Both the position numbers and the translations under genes were made by a program. A stretch of 64,000 nt of DNA from Bradyrhizobium sp. AZCC 2262. GTDB taxonomy: Bacteria; Pseudomonadota; Alphaproteobacteria; Rhizobiales; Xanthobacteraceae. How positions within the stretch are numbered: the stretch's first letter is position 1; every line of letters begins with the position of its first letter. The notes beneath the pieces are model-generated. The model was not told where the DNA came from and did no database searches. It was given only the letters and a program-made list of their open reading frames with translations. This document shows positions 54,332 through 62,500 of the stretch, piece by piece. The stretch is taken from NCBI RefSeq assembly GCF_036924535.1, contig NZ_JAZHRT010000001.1, positions 2,294,001 through 2,358,000 of the forward strand, given 5' to 3'.

Positions 54332-55597
54332 TTACACCTTCTCCGCTGTGAGACGTGCGCTGAGATACGCACCGCCATGGGCGATCAAGCTTGCGATGTT
54401 GCCGTCGATGGCGGCTTTGAGCACTGCGTCGTGCGCATCCGAACGGATGTCGTGAGGCAGCTTGCGGACGAGATCGCCAAGATCCGTCGCGAGCCGCGCC
54501 TGCAGCTCGGCGTCGCTGCCAGCGCTCTCGATGATGCGCTGAAGGTCGCCCAGCGCGTCCTTGCGTGCGGCTGCGGTTTCGGGGCCCGCAGTTGCAACGA
54601 CGAGGCGCTCGATCCACGCGACCTCCTCGCCCAAGCCCAGAGCTGCGGCCTTCGCCTCAGCAAGGAGATGATCTGCTGACGCGAGCAGTTCGCCGTGCAG
54701 TTCGGTCTGCCCGGTCAGTTCGATTCTGCAGGCGAGCAGACGCCCTTGCGCGTCGCGCTCGACGGCTTCTTCGATGGCCTGCCGAACACGATCGACGGCG
54801 TCGGCGACAGCGCTGCACTGTTCCACCGGAACCGGCAAATGGATCCAGCGCACGCAATCAACATGGAGCGGCGAAATCTCCCCGATCTGGCCGTCCTCGA
54901 CCGTAACCAGCGAAGCGCCTTTCGGGCCGCTTTCCCGGATGTGGCGGCCCTGCAGATTGCCGCAGAACACGACATGGGGCCGCTCGTGGAGGACTGCGGC
55001 TTGGTGCACATGCGCGAGCGCCCAATAGTCGTAGCCCTTGTTGATCAGGTCTTCGATGGCGCATGGCGCATAGTTCGCGTGTCCCGGCATGCCGCCCAAG
55101 CCGGTGTGCAAGACACCGATGTTGAAGCAACCGGCAACCGGCGGCGGATAGGCGGGAACCAGATTGTCCGTGATGTCGCGCTGCCGGAAGCTCTGGCCGT
55201 GCAGGGCTACATTGAGATGTTGAAGGCGGAAGGTTTCGGCCTTGCGCGCCGAAAACACGCTGACATTGGTCGGCAGCGTGAGCTTGCGGGTGATCTGGCT
55301 TTCGGCGTCGTGATTGCCATGAAGCAGGAAGACGGGGATCTTAGCCTGTGCCAACCGGCCCATCTGTTTTACGAAGAAGAGGCCGGTTTGGTAGTCGCGC
55401 CAATCGCCGTCATAGAGATCGCCGGCGATGATGACGAAATTGACCTCGTCCTCGATCGCCTGGCTGATAAGGTTCTCGAACGCCGTTCGCGTAGCGGTCC
55501 GAATCCGTCCGGCTGCCGCGTCTTGCTGTCCGGAAAGTCCTTTCAGGGGGCTGTCGAGATGAATGTCGCCGGTGTGGATAAAGCGAAATGATTGCAA
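54332..55597 (-). CDS. YhaO/SbcD-like metallophosphoesterase (Mre11-like nuclease)
   Basis: A 421-residue protein of the calcineurin-like phosphoesterase family. Metal motifs are FIHTGDIHLD (residues 7-15), IIAGDLYDGDW, LLHGNHDAES and ALAHVHQAAV. Nuclease partner of the ATPase encoded next. The likely start is a TTG at 55597, nine bases after GGAGG and right before QSFRFIHTGDIH; an ATG at 55666 would start almost inside the promoter-like element. The TTG start may limit expression. Confidence 0.88.
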   Translation of the reverse strand: MQSFRFIHTGDIHLDSPLKGLSGQQDAAAGRIRTATRTAFENLISQAIEDEVNFVIIAGDLYDGDWRDYQTGLFFVKQMGRLAQAKIPVFLLHGNHDAESQITRKLTLPTNVSVFSARKAETFRLQHLNVALHGQSFRQRDITDNLVPAYPPPVAGCFNIGVLHTGLGGMPGHANYAPCAIEDLINKGYDYWALAHVHQAAVLHERPHVVFCGNLQGRHIRESGPKGASLVTVEDGQIGEISPLHVDCVRWIHLPVPVEQCSAVADAVDRVRQAIEEAVERDAQGRLLACRIELTGQTELHGELLASADHLLAEAKAAALGLGEEVAWIERLVVATAGPETAAARKDALGDLQRIIESAGSDAELQARLATDLGDLVRKLPHDIRSDAHDAVLKAAIDGNIASLIAHGGAYLSARLTAEKV

Positions 55598-55668
55598 GAC
55601 AGAAATCCTCCAATTCGATCCAAGCAGTGACGGCAGAGTCATCTGCTTCTGCAGCTGATCTCTCACTG

Positions 55669-55700
55669 GGTGATCGGAAATCAGAGGGGGGACCCGGAAA
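55669..55700 (-). promoter_or_regulatory. Shared promoter-like element, copy 3 (YhaON operon)
   Basis: GGTGATCG (55669-55676), 15 bases, ACCCGGAAA (55692-55700). Distance to the TTG start of the YhaO-like gene is 72 bases. The three copies also share a run of five or six G in the right half of the spacer. The remaining bases to 56006 show no gene. Confidence 0.75.
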
Positions 55701-56006
55701 GCCAGACTCAGCTATTTTTTATTGATAACCGACTTCGAACATAGAGTGAACGATCTAGTGGCGTCAAAGCCCCGATTCCCCAATATCTTGTGGGCAGGCA
55801 AGCAGCCTTGAGACCACGTTTTTGGCGGCATTTCCGGCGGCGAAGGATGAACAGCCGTTCGAACCGGTGGGACGTCAAACCGGCCCTCCCGAACGTCTCG
55901 ACCCCGAGCTGTTCTGAATCGGAGTTTTGCATATGGCGCCTGCGCGCCAGTTGAGAGGGTTTTCTGGGTCTGTCGCTCGTCCGTGATCTGCGAGACCATC
56001 TGAAGC

Positions 56007-56243
56007 GTGGATATAGTGGCGATCGGCCGCGTGGTGTTGACCAACCGGGAGCACATCGTCGCACTTGAGCCGATGGAAAATGGGCCTCGCAGGCACGCTG
56101 CTGCGTATCCCTACAAAGTCCGCTCGGAAGCCGACTATTTCGATGTGATCCAGGACGTTATGGTTTCGAAGGATACACGAGTCAGGCTCACCGGAGCACT
56201 TCCGTTGATGACGGTCTTAATCGATTATATCGTACCGTCATGA
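56007..56243 (+). pseudogene. Partial second copy of a Ku gene
   Basis: The frame reads VAIGRVVLTNREHIVALEPME, then YPYKVRSEADYFDVIQDVMVSKD, which matches the middle of the Ku protein encoded at 58555-59488 nearly residue by residue over about 53 codons. Upstream beta-barrel sequence and the downstream C-terminal part are missing. The start codon at 56007 is fortuitous. This is a diverged fragment of another ku gene, useful because it shows the expected frame (IQDV) at the site where the main copy is frameshifted. Confidence 0.75.
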
Positions 56244-57256
56244 AGGTGCTGGAATTAACGGATAGAGCAGTTTTAGAGAGCAGTATTGCTTCGAAAAGAT
56301 GCTTTGCCTGCGGCGGTCCATCGAGCGGCGGCAGCGGCGAGCATGTAATCCCTAAGTGGCTTCAGAATGAATGCAGTCTGTTCGATGAGCGGCTGACGCT
56401 GCTGAACGGAACCCACATTCCATACCGAAGTCTGACTGTGCCATGCTGCATTGACTGCAATACTGGATTCTTGTCGACCATTGAGGGCGCCGTTCAGCCG
56501 CTCTTTCGCCGTGGCCATGTGGTGCGCAGTGAGGAGAGGCTTGCGTTGGCCCGTTGGCTTTCCAAGATCCTGTTAGGCATATTGATCAAAGAAACGAGTC
56601 TCTTGTTCGACCGTTCACTGCCGGATCGCGGGTTAATCGTCGATCCGGGACTTATCGACGAGCTTCGCCACTGTCACTTCGTATTGCAGAGTGCGCGAAA
56701 GGCCACCTCGTTCACCTGTCTTCACGGTGAGTTTCCCTTCTCGTTTTATTCTTACAAAGTGCCAGAATACAGGAAAGGTCATGAGTTCGATCTGTCGACA
56801 AACGTCGCAGGACAATCAGTTGCAATCAGAGTGGGTCAACTGGGTGCCATATTCATAAATGACGGCGGCTTCCAAATGCATGTTGGCTCAAAAGGACCTT
56901 TTGAGCTGTCAGGTGCGGAGTTGTCGGAAATTCAGTTCAGGGAAATTTCGGCGCGCGTGCACTACAAGGCGGCTCTCAGGGACGCGACGCATTTCTATCT
57001 GACGTTTGAGAATGAGGACGTAATCCAAGTAGAGCAACTACATGTAAAATCGTTTTCGGGATTGCTGCCCGGGAGTGACGAGTTGCGGATCTTCCGCGAT
57101 TGGAATGAAACCGAGCTGAGTCATGCCATGTCGGCATATATGCGAGTAGACCGGTCGATGATTTTCGACGAAGAGTCTCAGACGTGCCGAACAACGCTCT
57201 CACTGCCGCCCCGATCTGATCGCGGAGGTCAGCGCCCAGATGATCGCAGCAGTTAA
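56240..57256 (+). CDS. HNH-like zinc-ribbon protein, unknown function
   Basis: A 338-residue protein. The N terminus has an HNH-type metal core: CFACGG (Cys21, Cys24), EHVIPKWL (Glu34-His35), and CCIDCNTG (Cys70, Cys73, Asn74). This CxxC-EH-CxxCN arrangement is that of small HNH endonucleases. The remaining 260 residues have no recognised domain. GC content is lower than in the flanking genes, a sign of transfer. The gene overlaps the end of the Ku fragment by four bases, and no good ribosome site precedes the ATG. Confidence 0.7.
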   Translation: MKVLELTDRAVLESSIASKRCFACGGPSSGGSGEHVIPKWLQNECSLFDERLTLLNGTHIPYRSLTVPCCIDCNTGFLSTIEGAVQPLFRRGHVVRSEERLALARWLSKILLGILIKETSLLFDRSLPDRGLIVDPGLIDELRHCHFVLQSARKATSFTCLHGEFPFSFYSYKVPEYRKGHEFDLSTNVAGQSVAIRVGQLGAIFINDGGFQMHVGSKGPFELSGAELSEIQFREISARVHYKAALRDATHFYLTFENEDVIQVEQLHVKSFSGLLPGSDELRIFRDWNETELSHAMSAYMRVDRSMIFDEESQTCRTTLSLPPRSDRGGQRPDDRSS

Positions 57257-57355
57257 GCCTGCGCCTACTCTTTCGAGTATCGTTCAAGAAATCCCCGATC
57301 GGAGGACCTAGACTCGTCGGAGCGCGCTCGTAACAAGCGCGCCGAACTCTGTCTT

Positions 57356-57730
57356 TCATGGGTCTGTCGTCAAAGGTGGTGCGCGCGAGCTTCGTCCGTT
57401 TGAAAGCGCGTCAATAATCTCGGCTTCTCGGTCCAGAGGGAGAAACTTCGCGACCGCTGTAACGAGCGTCGATTCTTGTTTACACGCGCCTACCAAGAGA
57501 GGCACGATAAGGGCCCGTCGTTTTGGCAGGACGCTCAGTGCCTGTGCAGTTTCAACGACACGATCCTGCCGTGCGCAGGCCCCGATAGCCAACGCAACGG
57601 CCACGGATACACCTTCGTTTCGCTTGGTAACTTGCTGGACGGTCAAGCGCGCCGCCGTGTCTTCCTCCACTTTGTCGGCGGCTGCAAAAAGCGCCCATGC
57701 GGCGGCGGTAGATATTTTTATGTTCTCCAT
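57356..57730 (-). CDS. Hypothetical 124-residue protein
   Basis: A helical protein (STAAAWALFAAADKVEEDTAARLTVQQVTKRNEGVSVAVALAIGACAR) not assigned to a family. It begins inside the end of a truncated conserved gene, at what looks like a recombination junction near 57735. It may be real or part of the inserted material; no ribosome site is strong. Confidence 0.4.
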   Translation of the reverse strand: MENIKISTAAAWALFAAADKVEEDTAARLTVQQVTKRNEGVSVAVALAIGACARQDRVVETAQALSVLPKRRALIVPLLVGACKQESTLVTAVAKFLPLDREAEIIDALSNGRSSRAPPLTTDP

Positions 57731-57968
57731 TCACGGCCTGGTCGATGGTGGGCGACGGATCGATCGGTTCGCCGTCGCTCCACATCCGCTCGTTCCAGCT
57801 TTCGCAAAGCAGCCTGTCAGCTTGCTGGATCATCGCCTCGCCCTTGGCCCGCATCTCCGCCGATGGGGCGGCAAGAATGTTGGCCATCGCGCGTGCCTTG
57901 CCGAGCTCGTTCGCCAGAGCCTTGCGATCGCCGCCCGACAGGGGCGTAGGGTGATACTTCGGAGCCAT
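57552..57968 (-). pseudogene. Truncated Rhizobiales hypothetical gene
   Basis: The first 80 or so codons look genuine: MAPKYHPTPLSGGDRKALANE, then LAAPSAEMRAKGEAMIQQADRLLCESWNERMW and DGEPIDPSPTIDQAVNG. From memory of this family, a zinc-ribbon segment (WLEIECSRCKT-like) normally follows; here the sequence changes abruptly to EHKNIYRRR and then to arginine-rich out-of-frame text. The gene is therefore cut at about 57735. It lies 46 bases downstream of the gene at 58015-58410, in the same direction. Confidence 0.5.
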
Positions 57969-58014
57969 CCGGACATCCAAGCGCAAAGAGATCGGATCGG
58001 CGATCCGGAGCGGG

Positions 58015-58410
58015 TTACGGCGTCTCGAACGCCGGCCAGCACCCGTCTTCTTCATGCCTGCCAGTGCGCTGCTGGCAGGTGTTGTCGAGCAGCCGCTGCG
58101 CCACGTCCTTCCAGACCGCGTTGCGGCCATATAATCGGACTGCATCGGCGGTCTGGATTCCCACGGTCCGCTCGCAGCGACGGCAGGAGATGCGCAGCAC
58201 GTGGCGCTGAATTTCCGACAGACGTCGCTGTCGCAGCTGGGTCCCGGTCGCGCCGGCGCGAGGGCCTTTAAGTACCGATTCCCAGTATCCAGCCGGGAGG
58301 GGCGCGTCGGGAGCCGCAGCGGAGGGGCCCGGCCGAAGGGCGGCTTCAGCGGCCAGTTTTTCCATCTGCTTTTGGGTCGGCATGCGCCAGCTCGCGGGTC
58401 GATCGGTCAT
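58015..58410 (-). CDS. Conserved Rhizobiales hypothetical protein with Cys pair
   Basis: A 131-residue protein. The C-terminal part LRISCRRCERTVGIQTADAVRLYGRNAVWKDVAQRLLDNTCQQRTGRHEEDGCWPAF has a CxxC and further Cys residues, likely a small zinc-binding fold. Proteins with this ending are frequent in Bradyrhizobium. Function unknown. It is divergent from the ku gene. Confidence 0.65.
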   Translation of the reverse strand: MTDRPASWRMPTQKQMEKLAAEAALRPGPSAAAPDAPLPAGYWESVLKGPRAGATGTQLRQRRLSEIQRHVLRISCRRCERTVGIQTADAVRLYGRNAVWKDVAQRLLDNTCQQRTGRHEEDGCWPAFETP

Positions 58411-58554
58411 CCTGAATTAGAACATAAAGAGAACAAAAGTCGAGTCCGCTCAAGCTCGCTCGTGAAAAAATCGTCCTGTTGGAAGGGTCGCGATGTCGGA
58501 ACCAAGCCGGGCCATTCGTCTTGAATCCGGCATCAGTAATGGAGTTCCCCCGCC

Positions 58555-59488
58555 ATGGTCCCCCGCGCGAACTGGAAAGGCTTCCTGCGTCTTTCCCTCG
58601 TCACCTGTTCGGTCGCGCTCTATCCGGCCACGTCGGAATCCGAAAAGGTCTCGTTCAACCAGCTCAACCGGAAGACCGGCCACCGGATCAAGTACGCCAA
58701 GGTAGACGCGGATACCGGCGAGGAGGTCGCCAACGAGGACATCGTCAAGGGCTACAAGGTCGACACCGACACCGTCATCGAGGTGACGAAGGAGGAACTC
58801 GAGAACGTCGCGCTGGAATCGACGCGAACCATCGAGATCGACGAGTTCGTCGACCGCAGCGAGATCGACCCGAGGTATCTGATCCGTCCCTACTACTTGG
58901 TGCCCGACGGGAAAGTTGGCCACGACGCCTTTGCCGTCATCCGCGAAACCATCCGTGAGATGAACAAGGTCGCCATCGGACGGGTGGTGCTGACCAACCG
59001 TGAGCACATCATCGCCCTCGAGCCCATGGACAAAGGCCTGATGGGAACGCTGCTGCGCTATCCTTACGAGGTGCGTTCTGCGAACGAGTATTTCGACGAT
59101 ATTCAGGGACGTCAAAGTCACCAAGGACATGCTCGATCTTGCCAGGCACATCGTCAATCAGAAGGCAGGTCATTTCGAGCCGGACAAGTTCGAAGACCAG
59201 TACGAAACCGCCCTCATCGATCTCATCAACCAGAAGCGCGCTGGTAAGCCGATCACCGCGAAGGAGCGGCCGCGCGGTGAGAACGTGGTCGACCTGATGG
59301 ACGCGCTGCGCAAAAGCATTGGAGGAGGCGCGGCAGCCGCGACAGAAGCGCCGAAGAAGTCAGCTAAGAAGCCGCGCAAGGCGGCGGCCGGGCAGAAGGA
59401 AATGCTTATGCCGATCGCTGGCAAGAAGCCAGCGAAGGAGGCCGCGTCGAAGAAGCCGGCGGCCAAACCTCAGCGAAAGTCGGCTTGA
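58555..59488 (+). pseudogene. ku: Ku end-joining protein gene with +1 frameshift
   Basis: Ku binds DNA ends in bacterial non-homologous end joining, usually with LigD. The front part (MVPRANWKGFLRLSLVTCSVALYPA to YPYEVRSANEYFDDIQ) is intact Ku barrel. At the GGG run 59106-59108 one extra G shifts the frame; without it the text would be DIQDVKVTKDMLDLARHIV, as the partial copy at 56007 also shows. The C-terminal part continues to 59488 and ends with a Lys/Ala-rich tail (KKSAKKPRKAAAGQK). Full length would be about 310 residues. The defect may be real or a base-calling error. No ligD is in the window. Confidence 0.85.
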
Positions 59489-59555
59489 GCGTATCGTGAA
59501 GCATCCGGTGACGCCGGACGGCCGCTAATTCGTCGTCCGCGGTAGGCTCTGGCGG

Positions 59556-59831
59556 ATGGCGAAACCCAGTCTCGACGAGGTCAAGCGAGCCGATCTCGTC
59601 GGCCGGCTGATGACGGCCCGGCGGGCGGTACGCGACGCCAAGAAAGCGGCCGATCCGGAGGCCGAAGCAACGGCGCATAGGGCCGTGGACGAGGTCAAGC
59701 AGGCGCTCGGCGAGCGCGGTCCGGTGTGGTGGGACGACGGCTCACCGGATCTCAACCGGCACATGGTGAAGAACACGCTTTATGCCGACTGGTATGCGAA
59801 ACTAGCTCGCTCCGACCATGGAGGACTGTGA
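59556..59831 (+). CDS. Conserved small Rhizobiales protein, unknown function
   Basis: A 91-residue protein (MAKPSLDEVKRADLVGRLMTARRAVRDAKKA, WWDDGSPDLNRHMVKNTLYADWYAKL) with an N-terminal helical, charged half and a conserved-looking WWDDG/DLNRHMVKNT/YADWY end. The stop codon is one base before the TTG start of the next gene, so both are probably co-transcribed. Confidence 0.7.
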   Translation: MAKPSLDEVKRADLVGRLMTARRAVRDAKKAADPEAEATAHRAVDEVKQALGERGPVWWDDGSPDLNRHMVKNTLYADWYAKLARSDHGGL

Positions 59832-59832
59832 G

Positions 59833-60495
59833 TTGCCAAAAGCCGCTATCTTCGATCTGGACGGCACGCTTCTGGACTCGGTGGATCTCCACGCGCTGGC
59901 ATGGCAGGAAGCCATGCTCAAGTTCGGCCACGATGTGAGTTTCGAACAGGTGAGAGGCCAGATCGGCAAGGGGGGAGACAAGCTCATTCCCGTCTTCCTG
60001 TCCGCTGACGAACAGCGAGACCACGGCAATGAATTGGAAGAGTGGCGCGGCAATCGTTTCAAGACCGAATATCTGCCGCTTGTGCGTCCCTTCTCGGCGG
60101 TGCCGGACCTGCTGCGACGCGTTCGCGACGCTGGACTTCGGATCGCGGTTGCTTCCTCGGCCAAGGAGGATGAAGTCGATGAGTACCTCAACATCGCGGG
60201 CATTACTCACCTGGTGGACCTGACGACTTCTTCCGACGACGCCGAGGAATCGAAGCCGGCTCCGGACATCTTTGAGATCGTTCTCAAAAAGCTCAAGGTC
60301 GACGGCGCCGATGCCATCGCGATCGGTGATACGCCCTACGATGCCGAAGCAGCGGGAAGGGCTGGCATCGCGACCATCGGCGTGCTTTGCGGCGGGTTCA
60401 CCGAGAGCTCGCTGAGGCAAGGCGGATGTGTTGAGATATATCCCGGCCCGGCTGGGCTGTGCGCTCGCTTTGGGAACTCCCTGCTTGCAAGGTAG
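59833..60495 (+). CDS. HAD-family hydrolase, beta-phosphoglucomutase-like
   Basis: Cytoplasmic phosphatase of about 220 residues. The nucleophile motif is FDLDGTLLDS, the Ser motif VASSAK, the Lys in SKPAPDIFEIVL and the acidic motif IGDTPYDAEAAGRAG. The likely start is the TTG at 59833, 8 bases after GGAGG; an ATG at 59818 lies before that site and overlaps the previous gene. The substrate is a phosphorylated small molecule, not further defined. Confidence 0.85.
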   Translation: MPKAAIFDLDGTLLDSVDLHALAWQEAMLKFGHDVSFEQVRGQIGKGGDKLIPVFLSADEQRDHGNELEEWRGNRFKTEYLPLVRPFSAVPDLLRRVRDAGLRIAVASSAKEDEVDEYLNIAGITHLVDLTTSSDDAEESKPAPDIFEIVLKKLKVDGADAIAIGDTPYDAEAAGRAGIATIGVLCGGFTESSLRQGGCVEIYPGPAGLCARFGNSLLAR

Positions 60496-60542
60496 ACGGA
60501 ACGACGGATCGTACGGTCGCGTCGGTGGGCAGGGTGCGTGTC

Positions 60543-61157
60543 ATGGCGAGAAAACTGAAGACCTACCAGACTTCGCTGGGCTTCTACGATCTAGCCATGG
60601 CAGCTCCCTCCATGAAAGCGGCTCTGGAAGCGTGGGGCGCAGACAGCAACCTCTTCCATCAGGGCGTGGCAAAGGAGTGCCACGATCCGGACGTCATCGC
60701 CGCGACCATGGCAAAGCCCGGCGTCGTTCTCAGGCGCCCGGTCGGATCCGACGGGTCTTTCAACGAACATGCCGAGCTGCCCACCAATCTTGGCGGCGGC
60801 GGCCCAACAAAAGCCGCCCGCAAGTCGAAAGGCCCTAACGCGAAGAAGCCTCCCTCTCGCCCCCTCGATAAGGCTGCGGAGCGAAAGGCCGCTTTCGACT
60901 ACGAACGGGAACAGAGGCGCCGCGATCTTGAACGGGCGAGGGAAGAGGCCGCCAGGCAGAAGGAGCGTGAACGCCGTCAGCAGGCGGTCGACAAGGCGCA
61001 GGCTGCGTTGGACAAGGCCGAGCAGGAGCACGCGAAGCGGGCCGCCGCCATCCAGGCCGAGGTCGAGGCCCTCGAGAAGAGATCGCAAACGGAAGATGCC
61101 CGCTGGCGTAAGGAGAAGGATCGATTGGAAGCTGCGCTGCGGCGCGCGCGGGGTTAG
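60543..61157 (+). CDS. Coiled-coil hypothetical protein
   Basis: A 204-residue protein with an N-terminal globular part (MARKLKTYQTSLGFYDLAMAAPSMKAALEAWGADSNLFHQGVA, DPDVIAATMAKPGVVLRRPVGSDGSF) and a long charged coiled coil rich in Lys, Arg, Glu and Ala. The first part is found in Rhizobiales proteins often labelled TolA-like; there is no membrane helix, so a true TolA role is unlikely. Confidence 0.7.
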   Translation: MARKLKTYQTSLGFYDLAMAAPSMKAALEAWGADSNLFHQGVAKECHDPDVIAATMAKPGVVLRRPVGSDGSFNEHAELPTNLGGGGPTKAARKSKGPNAKKPPSRPLDKAAERKAAFDYEREQRRRDLERAREEAARQKERERRQQAVDKAQAALDKAEQEHAKRAAAIQAEVEALEKRSQTEDARWRKEKDRLEAALRRARG

Positions 61158-61182
61158 TTAGCGGTAACCGCGGCACTTGCCC

Positions 61183-61446
61183 TTAGTTAGGGGGGCATTC
61201 TGGGCAGGTATCGCCGATCGATTCTAGAACCTCGCGGACCTCCACCGCGGCTTCATCAGGGGAGACACCTGGTGGCAGATCTTGGCGAGCAATATCGAAG
61301 GCCCGTTCCCGCGCATGCGGATCGGCGCGATCCTGCATCCAACCGTGCTCCTCGCACTCGCGGATGGCGCCTGCTTCCTGGAGCACGTGGATTGCCCATC
61401 CGCGAAGCGTTCGTGTTGTCGGCCTTCGATCACTGGTCATCGGCAT
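61183..61446 (-). CDS. Small conserved hypothetical protein
   Basis: An 87-residue protein beginning MPMTSDRRPTTRTLRGWAIHVL, with ECEEHGWMQDRADPHARERAFDIAR and a Cys pair near the end (TCPECPPN). GGAG is 8 bases before the ATG at 61446. The pattern is that of small Rhizobiales proteins of unknown role. The 328 bases upstream (61447-61774) hold no other gene. Confidence 0.6.
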   Translation of the reverse strand: MPMTSDRRPTTRTLRGWAIHVLQEAGAIRECEEHGWMQDRADPHARERAFDIARQDLPPGVSPDEAAVEVREVLESIGDTCPECPPN

Positions 61447-61774
61447 TGAGATAACTCCGAATACAATGAATCCGATGGCCCGTCGTCCGTTCCGGCTGCT
61501 AACACAAGGCTGAGATTCCCAGTCAGCAAAGGACGAAGGTTTTCCCCTTCTAAGACCGCTGTGAAAAATGCCAGCCCATTCTCGTGGGGTCCCCTGCACC
61601 AAGTTCGATTAGGCTGCTGACGGCGGCTTTCGCGGGCGACCCGGCCCGGGGTTGACGACCCAATCATGCTTAGCGAGAACGCGGCCGACCGTGGAAGGAT
61701 GGACCTCGAACGGGCGGGTCGGCCTCGGACGTGCTCGCATTGGTCACTCTTCGCCGTCTGTCTTCGTATTGCGC

Positions 61775-62212
61775 TCAGCTGAGTTCTTGGGCGAGTCCAA
61801 TGAGAAGCCCTTCAGGCCCACGGATGTAGCAGAGCCGATACGCGTCTTTATACTGGACTACTTCGCCTACGAGCTGCGCGCCGCGCGTGCGGAGCCTTTC
61901 AAGCGTCTCGTCGATGTCGTCCACGGCGAACATGACGCGGAGGTAGCCCAGGGCGTTGACCGAGGCGTTCCGGTGATCTGCGACGACAGGCGGCGTGAGG
62001 AAGCGGGAGAGCTCGAGCCGGCTGTGGCCGTCCGGTGTGCGCATCATGGCAATCTCGACACGCTGATCGCCCAGTCCAGTGACACGTCCGGCCCATTCGC
62101 CTTCGATCGTGGCCCGTCCCTCGAGCTCGAGGCCGAGCTCGCGAAAGAAATCAATCGTCCCTCCGAGGTCTTCGACGACGATTCCTACGTTGTCCATCCG
62201 CTTGAGCGCCAT
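61775..62212 (-). CDS. VOC/glyoxalase-family protein
   Basis: A 145-residue member of the vicinal oxygen chelate superfamily, with two beta-alpha-beta-beta-beta modules: DNVGIVVEDLGGTIDFFRELGLELEG and GYLRVMFAVDDIDETLERLRTRGAQLVGEV, ending YIRGPEGLLIGLAQEL. Metal-ligand-like His/Glu positions are only partly visible, so it could be a binding protein or a lactoylglutathione-lyase-like enzyme. Confidence 0.85.
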   Translation of the reverse strand: MALKRMDNVGIVVEDLGGTIDFFRELGLELEGRATIEGEWAGRVTGLGDQRVEIAMMRTPDGHSRLELSRFLTPPVVADHRNASVNALGYLRVMFAVDDIDETLERLRTRGAQLVGEVVQYKDAYRLCYIRGPEGLLIGLAQELS

Positions 62213-62500
62213 GTTTCCAATCTCCAGGGTGTCGTTCCAATCTACAACGTGTCGCCTAGTCTAGAGGGACGCTTGAGGTGCCCCCAACACCGGCGGATTC
62301 GCTACTGTCCACATCAGAAGCTTGAATCATGGACCGCCTCAAACCGCCGCCCCGTTTTCAAACGGTCTGTTAGGTCTTTCACTGCGTCGGCGCGTGCGGC
62401 AAGCGCCGCACCGGGCTCTCGTGTTGGGGTGGACGGCCCCCTTCCGCCGGTCTGCGTGGCAAGATGGGGTCGTCGATGACCTCAAACGAAGGAGCCGCCC

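Noticed and set aside
54332..55666. ATG start at 55666 for the YhaO-like gene
   Set aside because: It adds 23 residues without family match, lies against the promoter-like element and lacks a ribosome site; the TTG at 55597 has GGAGG.
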